A stretch of 64,000 nucleotides of DNA from Micrococcaceae bacterium RIT 802 (GCA_016892645.1 JAFEMX010000011.1:1-64000), one strand, 5' to 3'; counted from the first letter of the stretch, positions 53,384 through 62,513 are shown. Made by a program: numbers and translations. Notes: generated by a model from the sequence alone, not told the origin.

Positions 53384-54640
53384 ATGCAACGCAACTTCCC
53401 CCAGCTCTCCGAACTGCGCCCGCTGATGGCGTTCGAGCGCCCGAGTCTGGACTTCCGTTCCACACGCCTGGCCCGGGCAGCCGACCTGTGGGACCTGCGG
53501 CGGATCGCCCGGCGGCGCACCCCGAAGCCCGCCTTCGACTACGTCGATGGCGGCGCCGGCCGCGAGGTGACGTTGGAGCGCAACCGGCGGGCCTTCGCCG
53601 ACGTCGAACTGCTTCCTTCCATCCTCGGCGGCCACGCCTCGGTCGACCTGTCCACGACGATCGCCGGGGCCCGGTCGGCGTTGCCGGTGGGCATCGCCCC
53701 GACCGGGTTCACCCGGTTCATGCATGCCGAGGGCGAGGAGGCCGGCGTCGGTGCCGCCGCGGCGACCGGCATCCCCTACACGCTCTCGACGATGGGCACC
53801 CGATCCATCGAGGAGGTTGCCGCCTTCCAGCCGAACTCCCGGCGCTGGTTCCAGCTCTACCTCTGGAACGACCACGACGCCTCGCTGGATCTGGTCAACC
53901 GTGCGGCGGCCGCCGGCTACGACACCCTGATGGTCACCGTGGACACCGCGATCGCCGGGCAGCGGCTGCGCGACGTGCGCAACGGGATGACCATCCCGCC
54001 GAAGCTGAACCTCAGGACGGTGCTCGATGCCTCCTACCGTCCGGAGTGGTGGTTCAACTTCCTGACGACCGACTCGCTGAAGTTCGCCTCGCTCAGCGGC
54101 ACCTCGCATGCCCTGCCGGACCTGATCAACTCGATGTTCGACCCGACGCTCTCGCTCGATGACCTGCGGTGGCTGCGCTCGGTCTGGCCGGGAAAGCTCT
54201 TCGTCAAGGGCGTGCTCACGGTCGAGGATGCGCGCAAGTCACTCGACGCCGGCGCCGACGGCCTGGTGGTCTCGAACCATGGCGGGCGGCAGCTGGACCA
54301 GGTCCCGGCCAGCCTGCATGCCGTGTCGGCCATCCGCGCCGAGGTGGGTCCCGACGTCGAGCTCATCCTCGATTCGGGCATCATGTCCGGCGGGGACATC
54401 GTGGCCGCGCTCTGCGCGGGCGCGGACTTCACGTTGATCGGCCGGGCCTACATGTACGGCCTGATGGCCGGTGGGCGGCAGGGTGTGCAGCGTGCGCTGG
54501 ACATCCTGGCCGAGCAGATGCGTGTGGCCACGACGCTGCTGGGCGTCTCCAGCGTCGCCGAACTCGGCCCGCAACACCTGCGGTTGGACGGCCGGGTTGC
54601 CTCGACCCCGGCGGGGGGACCGGTTACAGCCCGTCCTTGA
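53384..54640 (+). CDS. lldD: FMN-dependent L-lactate/alpha-hydroxyacid dehydrogenase
   Basis: A 418-residue enzyme of the LldD/glycolate-oxidase family. FMN and active-site blocks are ALPVGIAPTGF, STMGTRSIEEVA, WFQLYLWND, KGVLTVEDARKSLDAGADG and SNHGGRQLDQ, where His is the base and Arg binds the carboxylate; then DSGIMSGGDI. It oxidises L-lactate (or a related 2-hydroxy acid) to the 2-oxo acid. It lies about 24 kb from lutABC and has no TGGTCNGACCA site upstream, so it is probably under other control. The 3' end overlaps the convergent GH3 gene by 17 bp. Confidence 0.93.
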   Translation: MQRNFPQLSELRPLMAFERPSLDFRSTRLARAADLWDLRRIARRRTPKPAFDYVDGGAGREVTLERNRRAFADVELLPSILGGHASVDLSTTIAGARSALPVGIAPTGFTRFMHAEGEEAGVGAAAATGIPYTLSTMGTRSIEEVAAFQPNSRRWFQLYLWNDHDASLDLVNRAAAAGYDTLMVTVDTAIAGQRLRDVRNGMTIPPKLNLRTVLDASYRPEWWFNFLTTDSLKFASLSGTSHALPDLINSMFDPTLSLDDLRWLRSVWPGKLFVKGVLTVEDARKSLDAGADGLVVSNHGGRQLDQVPASLHAVSAIRAEVGPDVELILDSGIMSGGDIVAALCAGADFTLIGRAYMYGLMAGGRQGVQRALDILAEQMRVATTLLGVSSVAELGPQHLRLDGRVASTPAGGPVTARP

Positions 54641-55877
54641 CGGTGAGCACCTTCAGCGCGGCTGCGTCGATCGTCTTCCGGAACGCCGGGTCGGCCTTCG
54701 CCTGGGCGACGAGCCCGTTGGCGATGGCGGGGATGGCGTCCTGGTTGACGCAGAGCATCATGGTGCCTCCGGCGTCGAAGAACTTCTTGGCGCGGGTGGC
54801 GTACTTCCAGTCGCGGAACTGGGTGGCGTCGCACATGTCGTCGGAGATGACGATGCCCTCGAAGCCCTGGTCCCCGCGGAGCATGCCGTTGATGATGGTG
54901 TCGGAGAACGCCGCCGGGTTCTTCGCGTCGATCTTCGCGTAGTAGGCGCTGGAAAGCATCACGAAATCGCGGCCGTCGTCGATGCCCTGCTGGAAGGGAA
55001 CCAGCGAGGAGTCGTCGCGGGTCGTGCTCGTGTCGGTGACCCCGTGCGAGACGTCGGTGTTCCGGCTGACCTTTCCGAGCCCGGGGTAATGCTTCATCAC
55101 GGGGGCGACGCCGGCGGCCTCCATGCCGGCGGCGAAGGCCGATGACCCCGCCGCGGCGCTCTTGGCGGTGTGGCCGTATTCGCGGCCGAACGCGCCGATC
55201 GGGGCATTTCCGGTGCCGATCGATGCCGGGACGGTGTCGGCGACCGGGGCCAGGTTGACGTTGATCCCGACCGCCGCGAGTTCCTTGCCCCAACCTGTCG
55301 CCCGCTGTTCCAGGGTCTGCGGGTCCCATGATCCCTGGGTGATGCCCGCGGGGATGGTGGAGAAGCCCGGGCCCTTGAGGACCTGGACCTGGCCCCCCTC
55401 CTGGTCGGTGGAGATGAACTGCCCGATGCCGCCGGTGGTCCGCTGCGAGACCGTCGACTCGATCTTGCGCACCGCGGCGGCTGTCGCGTCCACCCCGGCG
55501 GTGCTGCGTCCCTTGAGGAACGTGTTCCCGACGTGCTGCTGCTTCATGATCGCCAGCCCCGACGCGCCGGCCCCGGTGGCGGGGACGCCCATCATGAGGA
55601 CCTGGCCCACCCGTTGCTCCAGGGTGAGCGTGTCCAGGAGTTGCTGCGCCGCGGATTGGCCCGGGGTTGCCGACGCCTCCTGGCCGCCGCCGGAGGACGA
55701 CGGCGGAGCCGAGTCCGTGGTTTTGCCGGCGGAGGCGCTGGTGGATCCGGCACCACCGGTTCCCGCTCCCGGGGTGCCCGACGGGGAGGAGCCCGGTTCC
55801 GGCGTCGTGCAGGCGGCCAGCGGCAGGGCCGCGCAGATCAGGACGGCGGTCGCCGCGGTCCTCAAGCGTGTTCTCAT
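54624..55877 (-). CDS. GH3-family lipoprotein, beta-N-acetylhexosaminidase type
   Basis: A 417-residue lipoprotein (VLICAALPLAAC, Cys about 23) with a Pro/Ser/Thr/Gly-rich linker to about residue 75. A single (beta/alpha)8 GH3 domain follows. Motifs are GQFISTDQEGGQVQVL, VNLAPVADTVPAS, KHYPGLGKVSRNTDVSHG (the NagZ-type KHFPGHG loop, here with Leu for His) and GIVISDDMCDATQF with the nucleophile Asp. It should trim N-acetylglucosamine from muropeptides or chitin oligomers outside the membrane. The altered loop His may change activity. Confidence 0.88.
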   Translation of the reverse strand: MRTRLRTAATAVLICAALPLAACTTPEPGSSPSGTPGAGTGGAGSTSASAGKTTDSAPPSSSGGGQEASATPGQSAAQQLLDTLTLEQRVGQVLMMGVPATGAGASGLAIMKQQHVGNTFLKGRSTAGVDATAAAVRKIESTVSQRTTGGIGQFISTDQEGGQVQVLKGPGFSTIPAGITQGSWDPQTLEQRATGWGKELAAVGINVNLAPVADTVPASIGTGNAPIGAFGREYGHTAKSAAAGSSAFAAGMEAAGVAPVMKHYPGLGKVSRNTDVSHGVTDTSTTRDDSSLVPFQQGIDDGRDFVMLSSAYYAKIDAKNPAAFSDTIINGMLRGDQGFEGIVISDDMCDATQFRDWKYATRAKKFFDAGGTMMLCVNQDAIPAIANGLVAQAKADPAFRKTIDAAALKVLTVKDGL

Positions 55878-56070
55878 CGTGCCCTTTCGGGTCGGCGGCG
55901 GGCAGGCGTGGCGCCTCCCAGTCTAGGTGGCGGGCGGCTCACTGCCCGCCCGGCTCTTCCATCGCCTGCTGGTATGCGGCCGGTTCGATTTTCGACCCTA
56001 GATTAGGTAGGTTGGTCTAACTATAAGCAGGGGCGCACCCGAGTGCCCTACACATCGAAAGGACCGCCGC
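55878..56070. other. Divergent promoter region, GH3 lipoprotein / TetR regulator
   Basis: 193 bp with an AT-rich patch near 56000-56027 (TTAGG-TAGGTTGG-TCTAA, then TATAAG as a possible -10 for the TetR gene). Only 4-bp TTAG/CTAA arms are symmetrical, so the regulator's own operator cannot be fixed with confidence. Confidence 0.35.
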
Positions 56071-56661
56071 ATGGGGACCAGCAGCCAGACGTCCAGGCGC
56101 CAACGGCCCGCGCGGGCCCGGCTTCTGGATACCGCGGCGAAATTGTTCTATACCCGAGGAATCGCCGCCACCGGCATCGATGCGATCACTTCCGCGGCGG
56201 GCGTGGCCAAGATGAGCCTCTACAACAACTTCGATTCAAAGTCCTCACTGGTGGAGGCCTATGTGCAGGCACGCCATGAGGAATGGCTCGGGTTGTATGC
56301 GGCTCGCATTCGGGGGATCGATTCGCCACGTGATGCCGTGCTGGCGGTCTTCGACGCCTACATCGACCATGCCTCACTTGCCTCTGAGCACGGGTTCAGG
56401 GGCTGTGGCCTGCTCAATGCTGCCGCCGAACTGGAGCCCGGCGAACCGGCACGACTCCTCGTTCGGCAGCACAAGGAGCAGGTGGAGGACATCCTGGCCG
56501 ACCACCTCGCGCGCCTACTCGATGGCGAACGGGCCGGGCGGCTGGCGGAGCACCTGGCATTTCTGCTGGAGGGGGCGATGGTCCGTGCGGGGCTCGAGGA
56601 ACAGGAAGCACGGCTGATACGGGCCCGGGCCCTGGCGGTCGACCTCCTGGCGGGGCTGTGA
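56071..56661 (+). CDS. TetR-family transcriptional repressor
   Basis: A 196-residue TetR protein with N-terminal HTH (ARLLDTAAKLFYTRGIAATGIDAITSAAGVAKMSLYNNF, in residues 15-55). The helical ligand domain has GFRGCGLLNAAAELEPG. It is coupled to the EamA transporter gene by a GTGA overlap, so it very likely represses itself and the exporter in the absence of ligand. Start behind GAAAGGACC. Confidence 0.92.
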   Translation: MGTSSQTSRRQRPARARLLDTAAKLFYTRGIAATGIDAITSAAGVAKMSLYNNFDSKSSLVEAYVQARHEEWLGLYAARIRGIDSPRDAVLAVFDAYIDHASLASEHGFRGCGLLNAAAELEPGEPARLLVRQHKEQVEDILADHLARLLDGERAGRLAEHLAFLLEGAMVRAGLEEQEARLIRARALAVDLLAGL

Positions 56662-57587
56662 GGGGCGCATCGGTCGGCGGCGTGGCCGCCGTGCTGATCG
56701 CCTCTTTGCTCTGGGGCACCACCGGCACTGCTGCCACGTTCGCCCCGACAGCCGGGCCGCTGGCCTTGGGGGCGGCCGCGCTCGGTGTCGGAGGACTGCT
56801 CCAAGCGGCCCTTGCGTTCACGGCCCTCAGCCGGTCGTGGGCCGTACTGAGGCAACATGCCGCCCTGGTCATCAGCGGCGCCGCTGCGGTGTTTGTGTAT
56901 CCGTTGGCCTTCTACAGCTCCATGCACTTGAGCGGCGTGGCCATTGGCACGGTGGCGTCGCTGGCATCCGCCCCCATCGCCTCCGGAGTGCTCGAACGGC
57001 TGCTCGAGGGGCGCCGCCTCGGCCCGTGGTGGGCTCTGGCCACATTGCTGGGCCTGGCCGGCAGCGTCCTCTTGTGCCTGTCGAAGATGGAATATTCGCC
57101 CGGCGCGGTGCTTCCTGTGGTGGCCGGAATCGGCTTGGGCATGTTGGCCGGATCGGCCTACGCGATGTACTCCTGGACCGTCCACCGGCTCATGGGCCAC
57201 CAATTGGGCCGGGCGGCATCGATGGGTGCGGTGTTCGGGGTCGGCGGATTGCTGCTCGTCCCTGTCCTCCTGGCCACCGGTGCGCCCCTGGTGGCCTCGA
57301 TGGCCTCCTTCTCGGTGGCCGCCTACATGGCCTTGGTGCCGATGTTCATGGGCTACGTGCTCTTCGGATTCGGCCTCTCCCGGATGGCGCCCAGCACCGC
57401 CACGACGATCACGCTGAGCGAACCGGCCGTTGCCGCCGTGCTCGCAGTCGTCGTCGTCGGGGAGCGCATGTCCGCTATCGGGTGGGTGGGGCTGGCCGTC
57501 ATCGGCACCTCACTCGTTGTCCTTGCGTTCGCCCCGGCAAGCCCTCGGACAGGGGCCGCTCTCACCATGGGGTTGTCGACGCATTAG
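56658..57587 (+). CDS. EamA/DMT-family transporter
   Basis: A 309-residue protein with ten membrane helices in two repeats (LIASLLWGTTGTAATFAP near the N-terminus, then a matching second half with SEPAVAAVLAVVVVGERMSAIGW). EamA proteins export amino acids, metabolites or drugs. The GTG start overlaps the TetR stop. Substrate unknown; the regulator probably senses it. Confidence 0.9.
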   Translation: MRGASVGGVAAVLIASLLWGTTGTAATFAPTAGPLALGAAALGVGGLLQAALAFTALSRSWAVLRQHAALVISGAAAVFVYPLAFYSSMHLSGVAIGTVASLASAPIASGVLERLLEGRRLGPWWALATLLGLAGSVLLCLSKMEYSPGAVLPVVAGIGLGMLAGSAYAMYSWTVHRLMGHQLGRAASMGAVFGVGGLLLVPVLLATGAPLVASMASFSVAAYMALVPMFMGYVLFGFGLSRMAPSTATTITLSEPAVAAVLAVVVVGERMSAIGWVGLAVIGTSLVVLAFAPASPRTGAALTMGLSTH

Positions 57588-57605
57588 CCTGGGGCGGCGG
57601 CCGGC

Positions 57606-58571
57606 TCACTCCCGGCCCATGCGGGCCAGCCGGGCTCCGACGTCGCGCAGGACCGGCCGCAGCTCCGGCGGTTCGAGCACGGTGGCCTCGTGTCCGAGCA
57701 GGGCGACGTGGAGCGCGACGAACTCCAACGAGTTGCCGCCCGCGGTGAGGGTGCAGGCGTCGCCCCCGTCGGCGTCGACGCTGGCCACGCTGGCGGGGAT
57801 CTGCGCGCGCACGGTGTCGGCCGGAGCCTGGATGCGCACCCGGGCGATGTGCGCATAGGGGTTCTGCGAGATCGCGGCCTGGACGAATTCCGCGGCGTCG
57901 GGGGCCTGCCGGCGGGTGAACCGGAAGCCGGTGGCGTGCACCGCGTCGATCCGGTCCAGCCGGAAGGTGCGCCACGCGTCGCGGTCCAGGTCGAAGGCCA
58001 TCAGGTACCAGCGCCGCCCGGCGGAGACCAGCCGGTAGGGTTCGGCCCGGCGTTCGGCAGGCACGGCATCGGTGCCGGCCGGGGTGTAGCCGAAGGCGAC
58101 CACCTCCGGGGTCCGGATGGCATGCGCCAGCTCCAGCAGGCGGGACGACGGCACGATGTCGGCGCCTCCGCGTGTGCCATCGAGGGACAGCGTCGAACTG
58201 GCGACGGCCTCGACCGGGGCCCGCAACCGGGCGGGGAGCATCTGGTCCAGCTTGGACAGCGCGCGCAGGGCCGCTTCGCCGACGCCGGCCACCGAGCCCC
58301 CGGCGGCCAGGCGCAGGCTGACGGCGACGGCGACCGCCTCCCCGTCGTCGAGCAGCAGGGGCGGCAGGGCCTTGCCGGCGCCCAGCTGGTAGCCGCCGCC
58401 GACGCCCTGGGTGGCGCGGATCGGATAGCCCAGGCGGCGCAGGCGTTCGACGTCGCGGCGGATGGAGCGCGTGGTGACCCCGAGTTCGGCGGCCAGTTCG
58501 CTGCCGGTCCACACCGGTCGCGACTGCAGCAGGTTGAGCAGGCCCAGGACCCGTCCGAGCGTTTCGTCCAT
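57606..58571 (-). CDS. DeoR-like HTH / WYL-domain transcriptional regulator
   Basis: A 321-residue regulator. The N-terminal wHTH (LAAELGVTTRSIRRDVERLRRLGYPI, about 28-53) is followed by the linker GGGYQLG, a WYL domain (about 150-220; the usual WYL core is RRWYLMAFDL here) and a C-terminal WCX-like extension. WYL domains bind nucleic acid or small ligands. It is divergent from two DinB genes (61 bp between starts), which it probably controls. Start at 58571. Confidence 0.92.
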   Translation of the reverse strand: MDETLGRVLGLLNLLQSRPVWTGSELAAELGVTTRSIRRDVERLRRLGYPIRATQGVGGGYQLGAGKALPPLLLDDGEAVAVAVSLRLAAGGSVAGVGEAALRALSKLDQMLPARLRAPVEAVASSTLSLDGTRGGADIVPSSRLLELAHAIRTPEVVAFGYTPAGTDAVPAERRAEPYRLVSAGRRWYLMAFDLDRDAWRTFRLDRIDAVHATGFRFTRRQAPDAAEFVQAAISQNPYAHIARVRIQAPADTVRAQIPASVASVDADGGDACTLTAGGNSLEFVALHVALLGHEATVLEPPELRPVLRDVGARLARMGRE

Positions 58572-58632
58572 GCCCCCAGCGTCCCACAGGTAGCGGACAG
58601 ATACTGTCCTATAGGGGTTGGAGACTGGATCC

Positions 58633-59238
58633 ATGAACACGCCAGCAGACCAGCCGATGACCGCGAACCGCGTCGATTGGACCCACGAACTCTCCGAACA
58701 GCTTTCCTGGCATTGGGAGCACCAGCTTCGCCCCCGCCTGGACGGCCTGACCGACGACGAATACCTCTGGGAGCCGGTCCCCGGATGCTGGAACGTCCGG
58801 CCCCGCGGCCAGACCGGACCGGACCTGCCCGGCGCCGTGACCGGGGGCAGCGGCGACCACGTCATCGACTTTGCGTTCCCAGAACCCACGCCTCCCCCGG
58901 TCACCACCATCGCCTGGCGCCTGGGGCACCTGATCGTGGCCGTGTTCGGGATGCGCAACGCCAGCCACTTCGGCGGGCCGGAGGATTCCTACCAGACCCA
59001 CGACTACCCGGGCACCGCGGCCGGGGCGCTGGCCCAGCTCGACGAGGTCCACGCCCGCTGGATGGCCGGGATCGCCGCCCTCGACGGCGAGGCCCTGGCC
59101 ACACCCTGCGGCCCCGCGGAGGGACCGTTCGGCGACCTGCCGATGGCCACGCTCGTGCTGCACATCCACCGCGAGGTGATCCACCACGGCGCCGAGATCT
59201 CCCTGCTGCGCGACCTGTACCTGCACCGCACCCACTGA
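58633..59238 (+). CDS. DinB-family metal-binding protein (first copy)
   Basis: A 201-residue four-helix DinB/YfiT-type protein. The predicted metal His residues are in IAWRLGHLIVAVFG and IHREVIHHGAEISLLRDLY, with a WNVRP tract before the second helix. DinB-fold proteins are often thiol- or mycothiol-dependent transferases. A TTG start 15 bp upstream is possible. Divergent from the WYL regulator and followed after 50 bp by another DinB gene. Confidence 0.88.
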   Translation: MNTPADQPMTANRVDWTHELSEQLSWHWEHQLRPRLDGLTDDEYLWEPVPGCWNVRPRGQTGPDLPGAVTGGSGDHVIDFAFPEPTPPPVTTIAWRLGHLIVAVFGMRNASHFGGPEDSYQTHDYPGTAAGALAQLDEVHARWMAGIAALDGEALATPCGPAEGPFGDLPMATLVLHIHREVIHHGAEISLLRDLYLHRTH

Positions 59239-59288
59239 CCGCACCACGCCCGTCAACCACCCTCCACGCCCCCGCGAAAGGATCCACC

Positions 59289-59924
59289 ATGCCCGCCATG
59301 CCCGGCCCCGTTGCCGACGAGAAGACCTCGCTGCTCGCCTACCTTTTCCAGCAGCACCAGAACCTGCGGACCACCGCCTACGGCCTGACCGACGACCAGG
59401 CCCGCTCCACCCCGACCGTCTCCGCGCTGTCCGTCGGGGCCCTGCTCAAGCACGTCACCGCCTGCGAGGCCAGCTGGGTCGACCGCATCGCCGCGGCACC
59501 GGCACACCCCGCCTCGGACGAGATCCCGTTCGAGGATGCGGTGGCGACCTACGCCGACCAATACACGATGACGGCCGAGGACACCCTGGACGGACTGCTC
59601 GCCGCGCTGGACGCCCAGGAGGCCGCCACGGAGCGGATCGTGGCCGCCGCCGGACTGGACACCCCGGTGCCCGTCCCCCGCAGCGCCCCCTGGTTTCCTC
59701 GGGACGTCGACGCCTGGTCGGTCCGTTGGGTGCTCGGCCACCTCATCGAGGAGGTCGCCCGGCACTCCGGACATGCCGACATCATCCGGGAGGGCATAGA
59801 CGGGGCCACCTGGTTCGAGCTGATGGCCGCCGCCGACGGGCTGCCGGAAACCCCGTGGTTGAAACCCTGGACGCCGGCTGCGGCTACGAGTTCGCCAGCG
59901 CCGCCAGCACCAGCAGCACGGTGA
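59289..59924 (+). CDS. DinB-family protein (second copy, DUF664-like)
   Basis: A 211-residue DinB-fold protein of the DUF664 type: LLAYLFQQHQNLRTTAYGL, VGALLKHVTACEASWVDRI (metal His), WSVRWVLGHLIEEVARHSGHADIIREGIDG (two further His). Ends with an Ala/Pro tail. Follows the first DinB gene and is probably co-transcribed. The 3' end overlaps the convergent DUF218 gene by 41 bp. Confidence 0.88.
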   Translation: MPAMPGPVADEKTSLLAYLFQQHQNLRTTAYGLTDDQARSTPTVSALSVGALLKHVTACEASWVDRIAAAPAHPASDEIPFEDAVATYADQYTMTAEDTLDGLLAALDAQEAATERIVAAAGLDTPVPVPRSAPWFPRDVDAWSVRWVLGHLIEEVARHSGHADIIREGIDGATWFELMAAADGLPETPWLKPWTPAAATSSPAPPAPAAR

Positions 59925-60888
59925 CGCCCAAAAACGGCAGGCACATCACCGCATTGAGCACCCGGTGCTCGCCGAGGATCGCCACGAACTCCCGCAGGAA
60001 GGCGCTGGGCACGTAGTAGCGGGCCGTGGGTGACCCCACCACCTGGGCATCGACGTCGTACTTGCGGGCCAGCAGGGCCGCCCGCAGCACGTGGTAGTTG
60101 TTGGTGACGACCAATTGGGCCCCCGGGCGTCCCGCCTCCTGCTGGACCTGCCGGGAGAAGCGCAGGTTCTCCCGGGTGGTGCGGGCCCGGTTCTCCGGCG
60201 CGACGTCGGCGGCGGGGATCCCGGCGCCGACGAGGTATTCGGCCATGCCCTCGCCTTCCGGGCGGATCTCGTCGGCGCCCTGGCCGCCGGAGGGGATCAG
60301 CAGCGGCTTCGGCTCGGGTGCGGCCCGGTAGAGGTCCACGGCCTTGTCGAGCCGGCTGGCCAGCAGCGGCGGGACCTTCCCGCCGATGAGCCGCGAGCCC
60401 AGGATGGTGATGGCCGCCGGGGAGATGTCGTGCTCCATCCGCCCGTAGGCAATCGCGTAGGCCAGGAAGACCACGAACACGACCCCGAGGTAGCTGCACA
60501 GGAAGAACAGCAGGAACGCCAGCCCGATGGCCAGCGGGTTCGCCGAGAACACCAGCAGCAGGGCCAGGACCGGCAACCCGAGGATCGCCACCCCCAGCAG
60601 CAGGGTCAGCAGGTTGCCCAACCGGCGCCCCTCGCTGCGCAGCATGGTGATCCCGTTGGCGATGAGGAACCCGGCCAGCACCAGCACCGCCAGCGGCGCC
60701 AACGCCAGGACCGCCAGCCAGACATCGTCGAACGGCGGGAACCAGCGGGCGATCACCTCGGTCACGCCACCGACGGCGAACCAGATGGCGGCGACCAGCA
60801 CCACCCCGTTGCGCAGCATCCTCCGGTCCTTGCGCCGCAACCAGGCATAGAGGCCGGCAAGCAGGGCGGCCAGGATCAGTGAGGTCAC
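59884..60888 (-). CDS. YdcF-like DUF218 membrane protein
   Basis: A 334-residue protein. Five or six membrane helices fill residues 1-150. A DUF218 domain (about 155-300) has ITILGSRLIGGKVPPLLASRLDKA, GGQGADE, ENRARTTRENLRFS and VVTNNYHVLRAALLAR. A last membrane segment sits at 310-330. DUF218 proteins act in envelope processes (e.g. SanA, ElyC) by an unknown mechanism. Monocistronic, convergent with DinB. Confidence 0.9.
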   Translation of the reverse strand: MTSLILAALLAGLYAWLRRKDRRMLRNGVVLVAAIWFAVGGVTEVIARWFPPFDDVWLAVLALAPLAVLVLAGFLIANGITMLRSEGRRLGNLLTLLLGVAILGLPVLALLLVFSANPLAIGLAFLLFFLCSYLGVVFVVFLAYAIAYGRMEHDISPAAITILGSRLIGGKVPPLLASRLDKAVDLYRAAPEPKPLLIPSGGQGADEIRPEGEGMAEYLVGAGIPAADVAPENRARTTRENLRFSRQVQQEAGRPGAQLVVTNNYHVLRAALLARKYDVDAQVVGSPTARYYVPSAFLREFVAILGEHRVLNAVMCLPFLGVTVLLVLAALANS

Positions 60889-60927
60889 GAATCCACCCTA
60901 CGCAACCGGCCCACATAAACTGGGCCC

Positions 60928-61782
60928 GTGCACCCAACACCCGGCCACGGCCCCACCATCGACTCCCTGTACCGCTACCCGATCAAGGGGCTGAGTCCCC
61001 AGCGGCTGGAAGCGGCGCCCCTGACGCCCGGCCACGGTTTCGCGCACGACCGCAAGTACGCCCTGGCCCGCGCCGACGGCCGGTACGTCCCCGGCGCCCG
61101 GCAGGCACTCGGCAAACGCGAATTCCACGTCCTGATGCGCGAACCCGCATTGGCCGGGGTGCGCAGCGAGTACTTCCCCGACACCGACACCGTGGAGCTG
61201 CGCGCCACTCCGGGCGTCGCCTCCGCCCTTCCCGGCGCAGGGCACGACGGCGGTGCCGGGCACGACGGCGGCCCCCTCCTGCGCGCGGACCTGTCCACCG
61301 CTGCGGGCCGGGCATCGCTCACCGCGTGCCTCGCCACCTTGCTGGGGCTGCCCGCGGACCGGCAGCCGGTCTTCGCCGAGGAGCCCGGACGCCGCTTCCC
61401 GGACCTGCTGCGCAGCGACGACCCCGCGGACATGCAGGCCGTCTCGATCATCAACCTGGCTTCGGTGCGCGAGTTGGCCCGTGCCGCCGGGATGGAGGTC
61501 GATCCGCTGCGGTTCCGCGCCAACATCTACCTCGAGGGGCTCGACCCCTTCGTCGAACGCGACTGGCTCGGCAGCGAGTTGGCAGCCGGGGACGTGCGGC
61601 TGGACGTCTTCAAGGAGATCGCCCGGTGCACCGCGACCGAGGTCGGCCTCGATTCGGCGCGGCGCGACCTGCCGGTCCTGACGACGCTCCACGAGAGCTT
61701 CGGCCACACCAACATGGGCGTCTACGCCCACGTGCGTAGCGGTGGCACCCTGGTTCCGGGCACCGCCGTCGCCCTCCCCTGA
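60928..61782 (+). CDS. MOSC-domain protein
   Basis: A 284-residue protein with a GTG start. It has an N-terminal MOSC_N barrel (IDSLYRYPIKGLSPQRLE) and a MOSC domain ending with the conserved Cys in EIARCTATEV (about 232), then DLPVLTTL and HTNMGVYAHV. MOSC proteins carry a sulfur/Mo-cofactor site and act in N-hydroxylated compound reduction or sulfur transfer. A small repeat, GHDGGAGHDGG, lies at about 108-118. No molybdenum gene is nearby. Divergent from the DUF218 gene. Confidence 0.9.
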   Translation: MHPTPGHGPTIDSLYRYPIKGLSPQRLEAAPLTPGHGFAHDRKYALARADGRYVPGARQALGKREFHVLMREPALAGVRSEYFPDTDTVELRATPGVASALPGAGHDGGAGHDGGPLLRADLSTAAGRASLTACLATLLGLPADRQPVFAEEPGRRFPDLLRSDDPADMQAVSIINLASVRELARAAGMEVDPLRFRANIYLEGLDPFVERDWLGSELAAGDVRLDVFKEIARCTATEVGLDSARRDLPVLTTLHESFGHTNMGVYAHVRSGGTLVPGTAVALP

Positions 61783-61943
61783 AGTCCTGCCGTCGTCGAC
61801 TTCCGTTGTTCCATTCACGTCGTTCCCAGCACAGCGGCGTGACGCCAGCGCAACGCGGCCGCAGTTCCCCAGCACTTTTCAAGGGGATCGTTCGATCCAT
61901 GTCGGCGGCACAGGCGTCCTGCGTCTCCGATAGCGTGGCCGGC

Positions 61944-62375
61944 ATGAACGGCTGGAGCGTCTCGGATCGCGGGGTCATCGTCCTACCATCGGGTCGGATC
62001 CTCCGCGGCCGCGGCCTGCGACACCGGACGCCAGATGGCTTGGTTCCGGATTTCGGGATCTACCTGCTCAATGATCCACCGCGGTCCATGCCGTGGGACG
62101 CGCGGTGGATCCGTTGGCCGGATTTCTGGCTGCCCATCGACCGTGACGATGCCCAAGACGCGCTCCGTGAAGCGTGGTGCCGTGCTGCCGCCGAGCGGGT
62201 GGAGGTCGCGTGTGGTGGCGGCCGTGGAAGGACCGGCACCGCACTCGCCTGCATCGCGGTGCTGGACGGCGTGCCCGCCCGGGAGGCGGTGGCGTATGTC
62301 CGCAAGCACTACGATCCGCGGGCGGTCGAGACTCCTTGGCAGCGACGATACGTCGACCGTTTTCCCACACCGTAG
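61944..62375 (+). CDS. Protein-tyrosine-phosphatase-family protein
   Basis: A 143-residue small phosphatase. The CX5R loop is ACGGGRGRTGTALACIA (Cys about 93, Arg about 99), where the usual His before the Cys is Ala. Also RLPI-like WPDFWLPIDRDDAQDALREA and the C-terminal HYDPRAVETPWQRRYVDRF. ATG 61944 was chosen because it gives the compact family N-terminus; the frame is open upstream. Function could be phosphoprotein or lipid phosphatase; substrate unknown. Confidence 0.82.
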   Translation: MNGWSVSDRGVIVLPSGRILRGRGLRHRTPDGLVPDFGIYLLNDPPRSMPWDARWIRWPDFWLPIDRDDAQDALREAWCRAAAERVEVACGGGRGRTGTALACIAVLDGVPAREAVAYVRKHYDPRAVETPWQRRYVDRFPTP

Positions 62376-62480
62376 GGCCTGTGCCGACGGGCGATCGGCC
62401 TACGGGACACCGAAGCACGCGCCGGCGACCTCGGGCAGCGGATCGATTCACCTGCCGAGAGCGGCAACCGGGCCGTTTCC

Positions 62481-62513
62481 GGAACCCATGGCTTCCGGGA
62501 ACCCATGGCTTCC
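62481..62513. repeat. Tandem near-palindromic 16-mer upstream of aldehyde dehydrogenase
   Basis: The 16-bp unit GGAACCCATGGCTTCC occurs at 62481-62496 and 62498-62513, exactly 17 bp apart. Each copy is a near-perfect palindrome around CCATGG. It lies 62-94 bp upstream of the aldehyde dehydrogenase start and may be an operator pair. Confidence 0.6.

Noticed and set aside
55998-56027. TetR operator upstream of the TetR/EamA pair
   Set aside because: Only 4-bp TTAG/CTAA arms match; too weak to call a defined site without a footprint or comparison.
61806-61943. Upstream extension of the tyrosine phosphatase gene
   Set aside because: The added 46 codons are Ser/Arg-rich and unlike a protein start; the ATG at 61944 gives the compact N-terminus expected for this small phosphatase group.
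62481-62513. CRISPR-like array
   Set aside because: Only two repeat units separated by one base, no spacers and no cas genes in the window.
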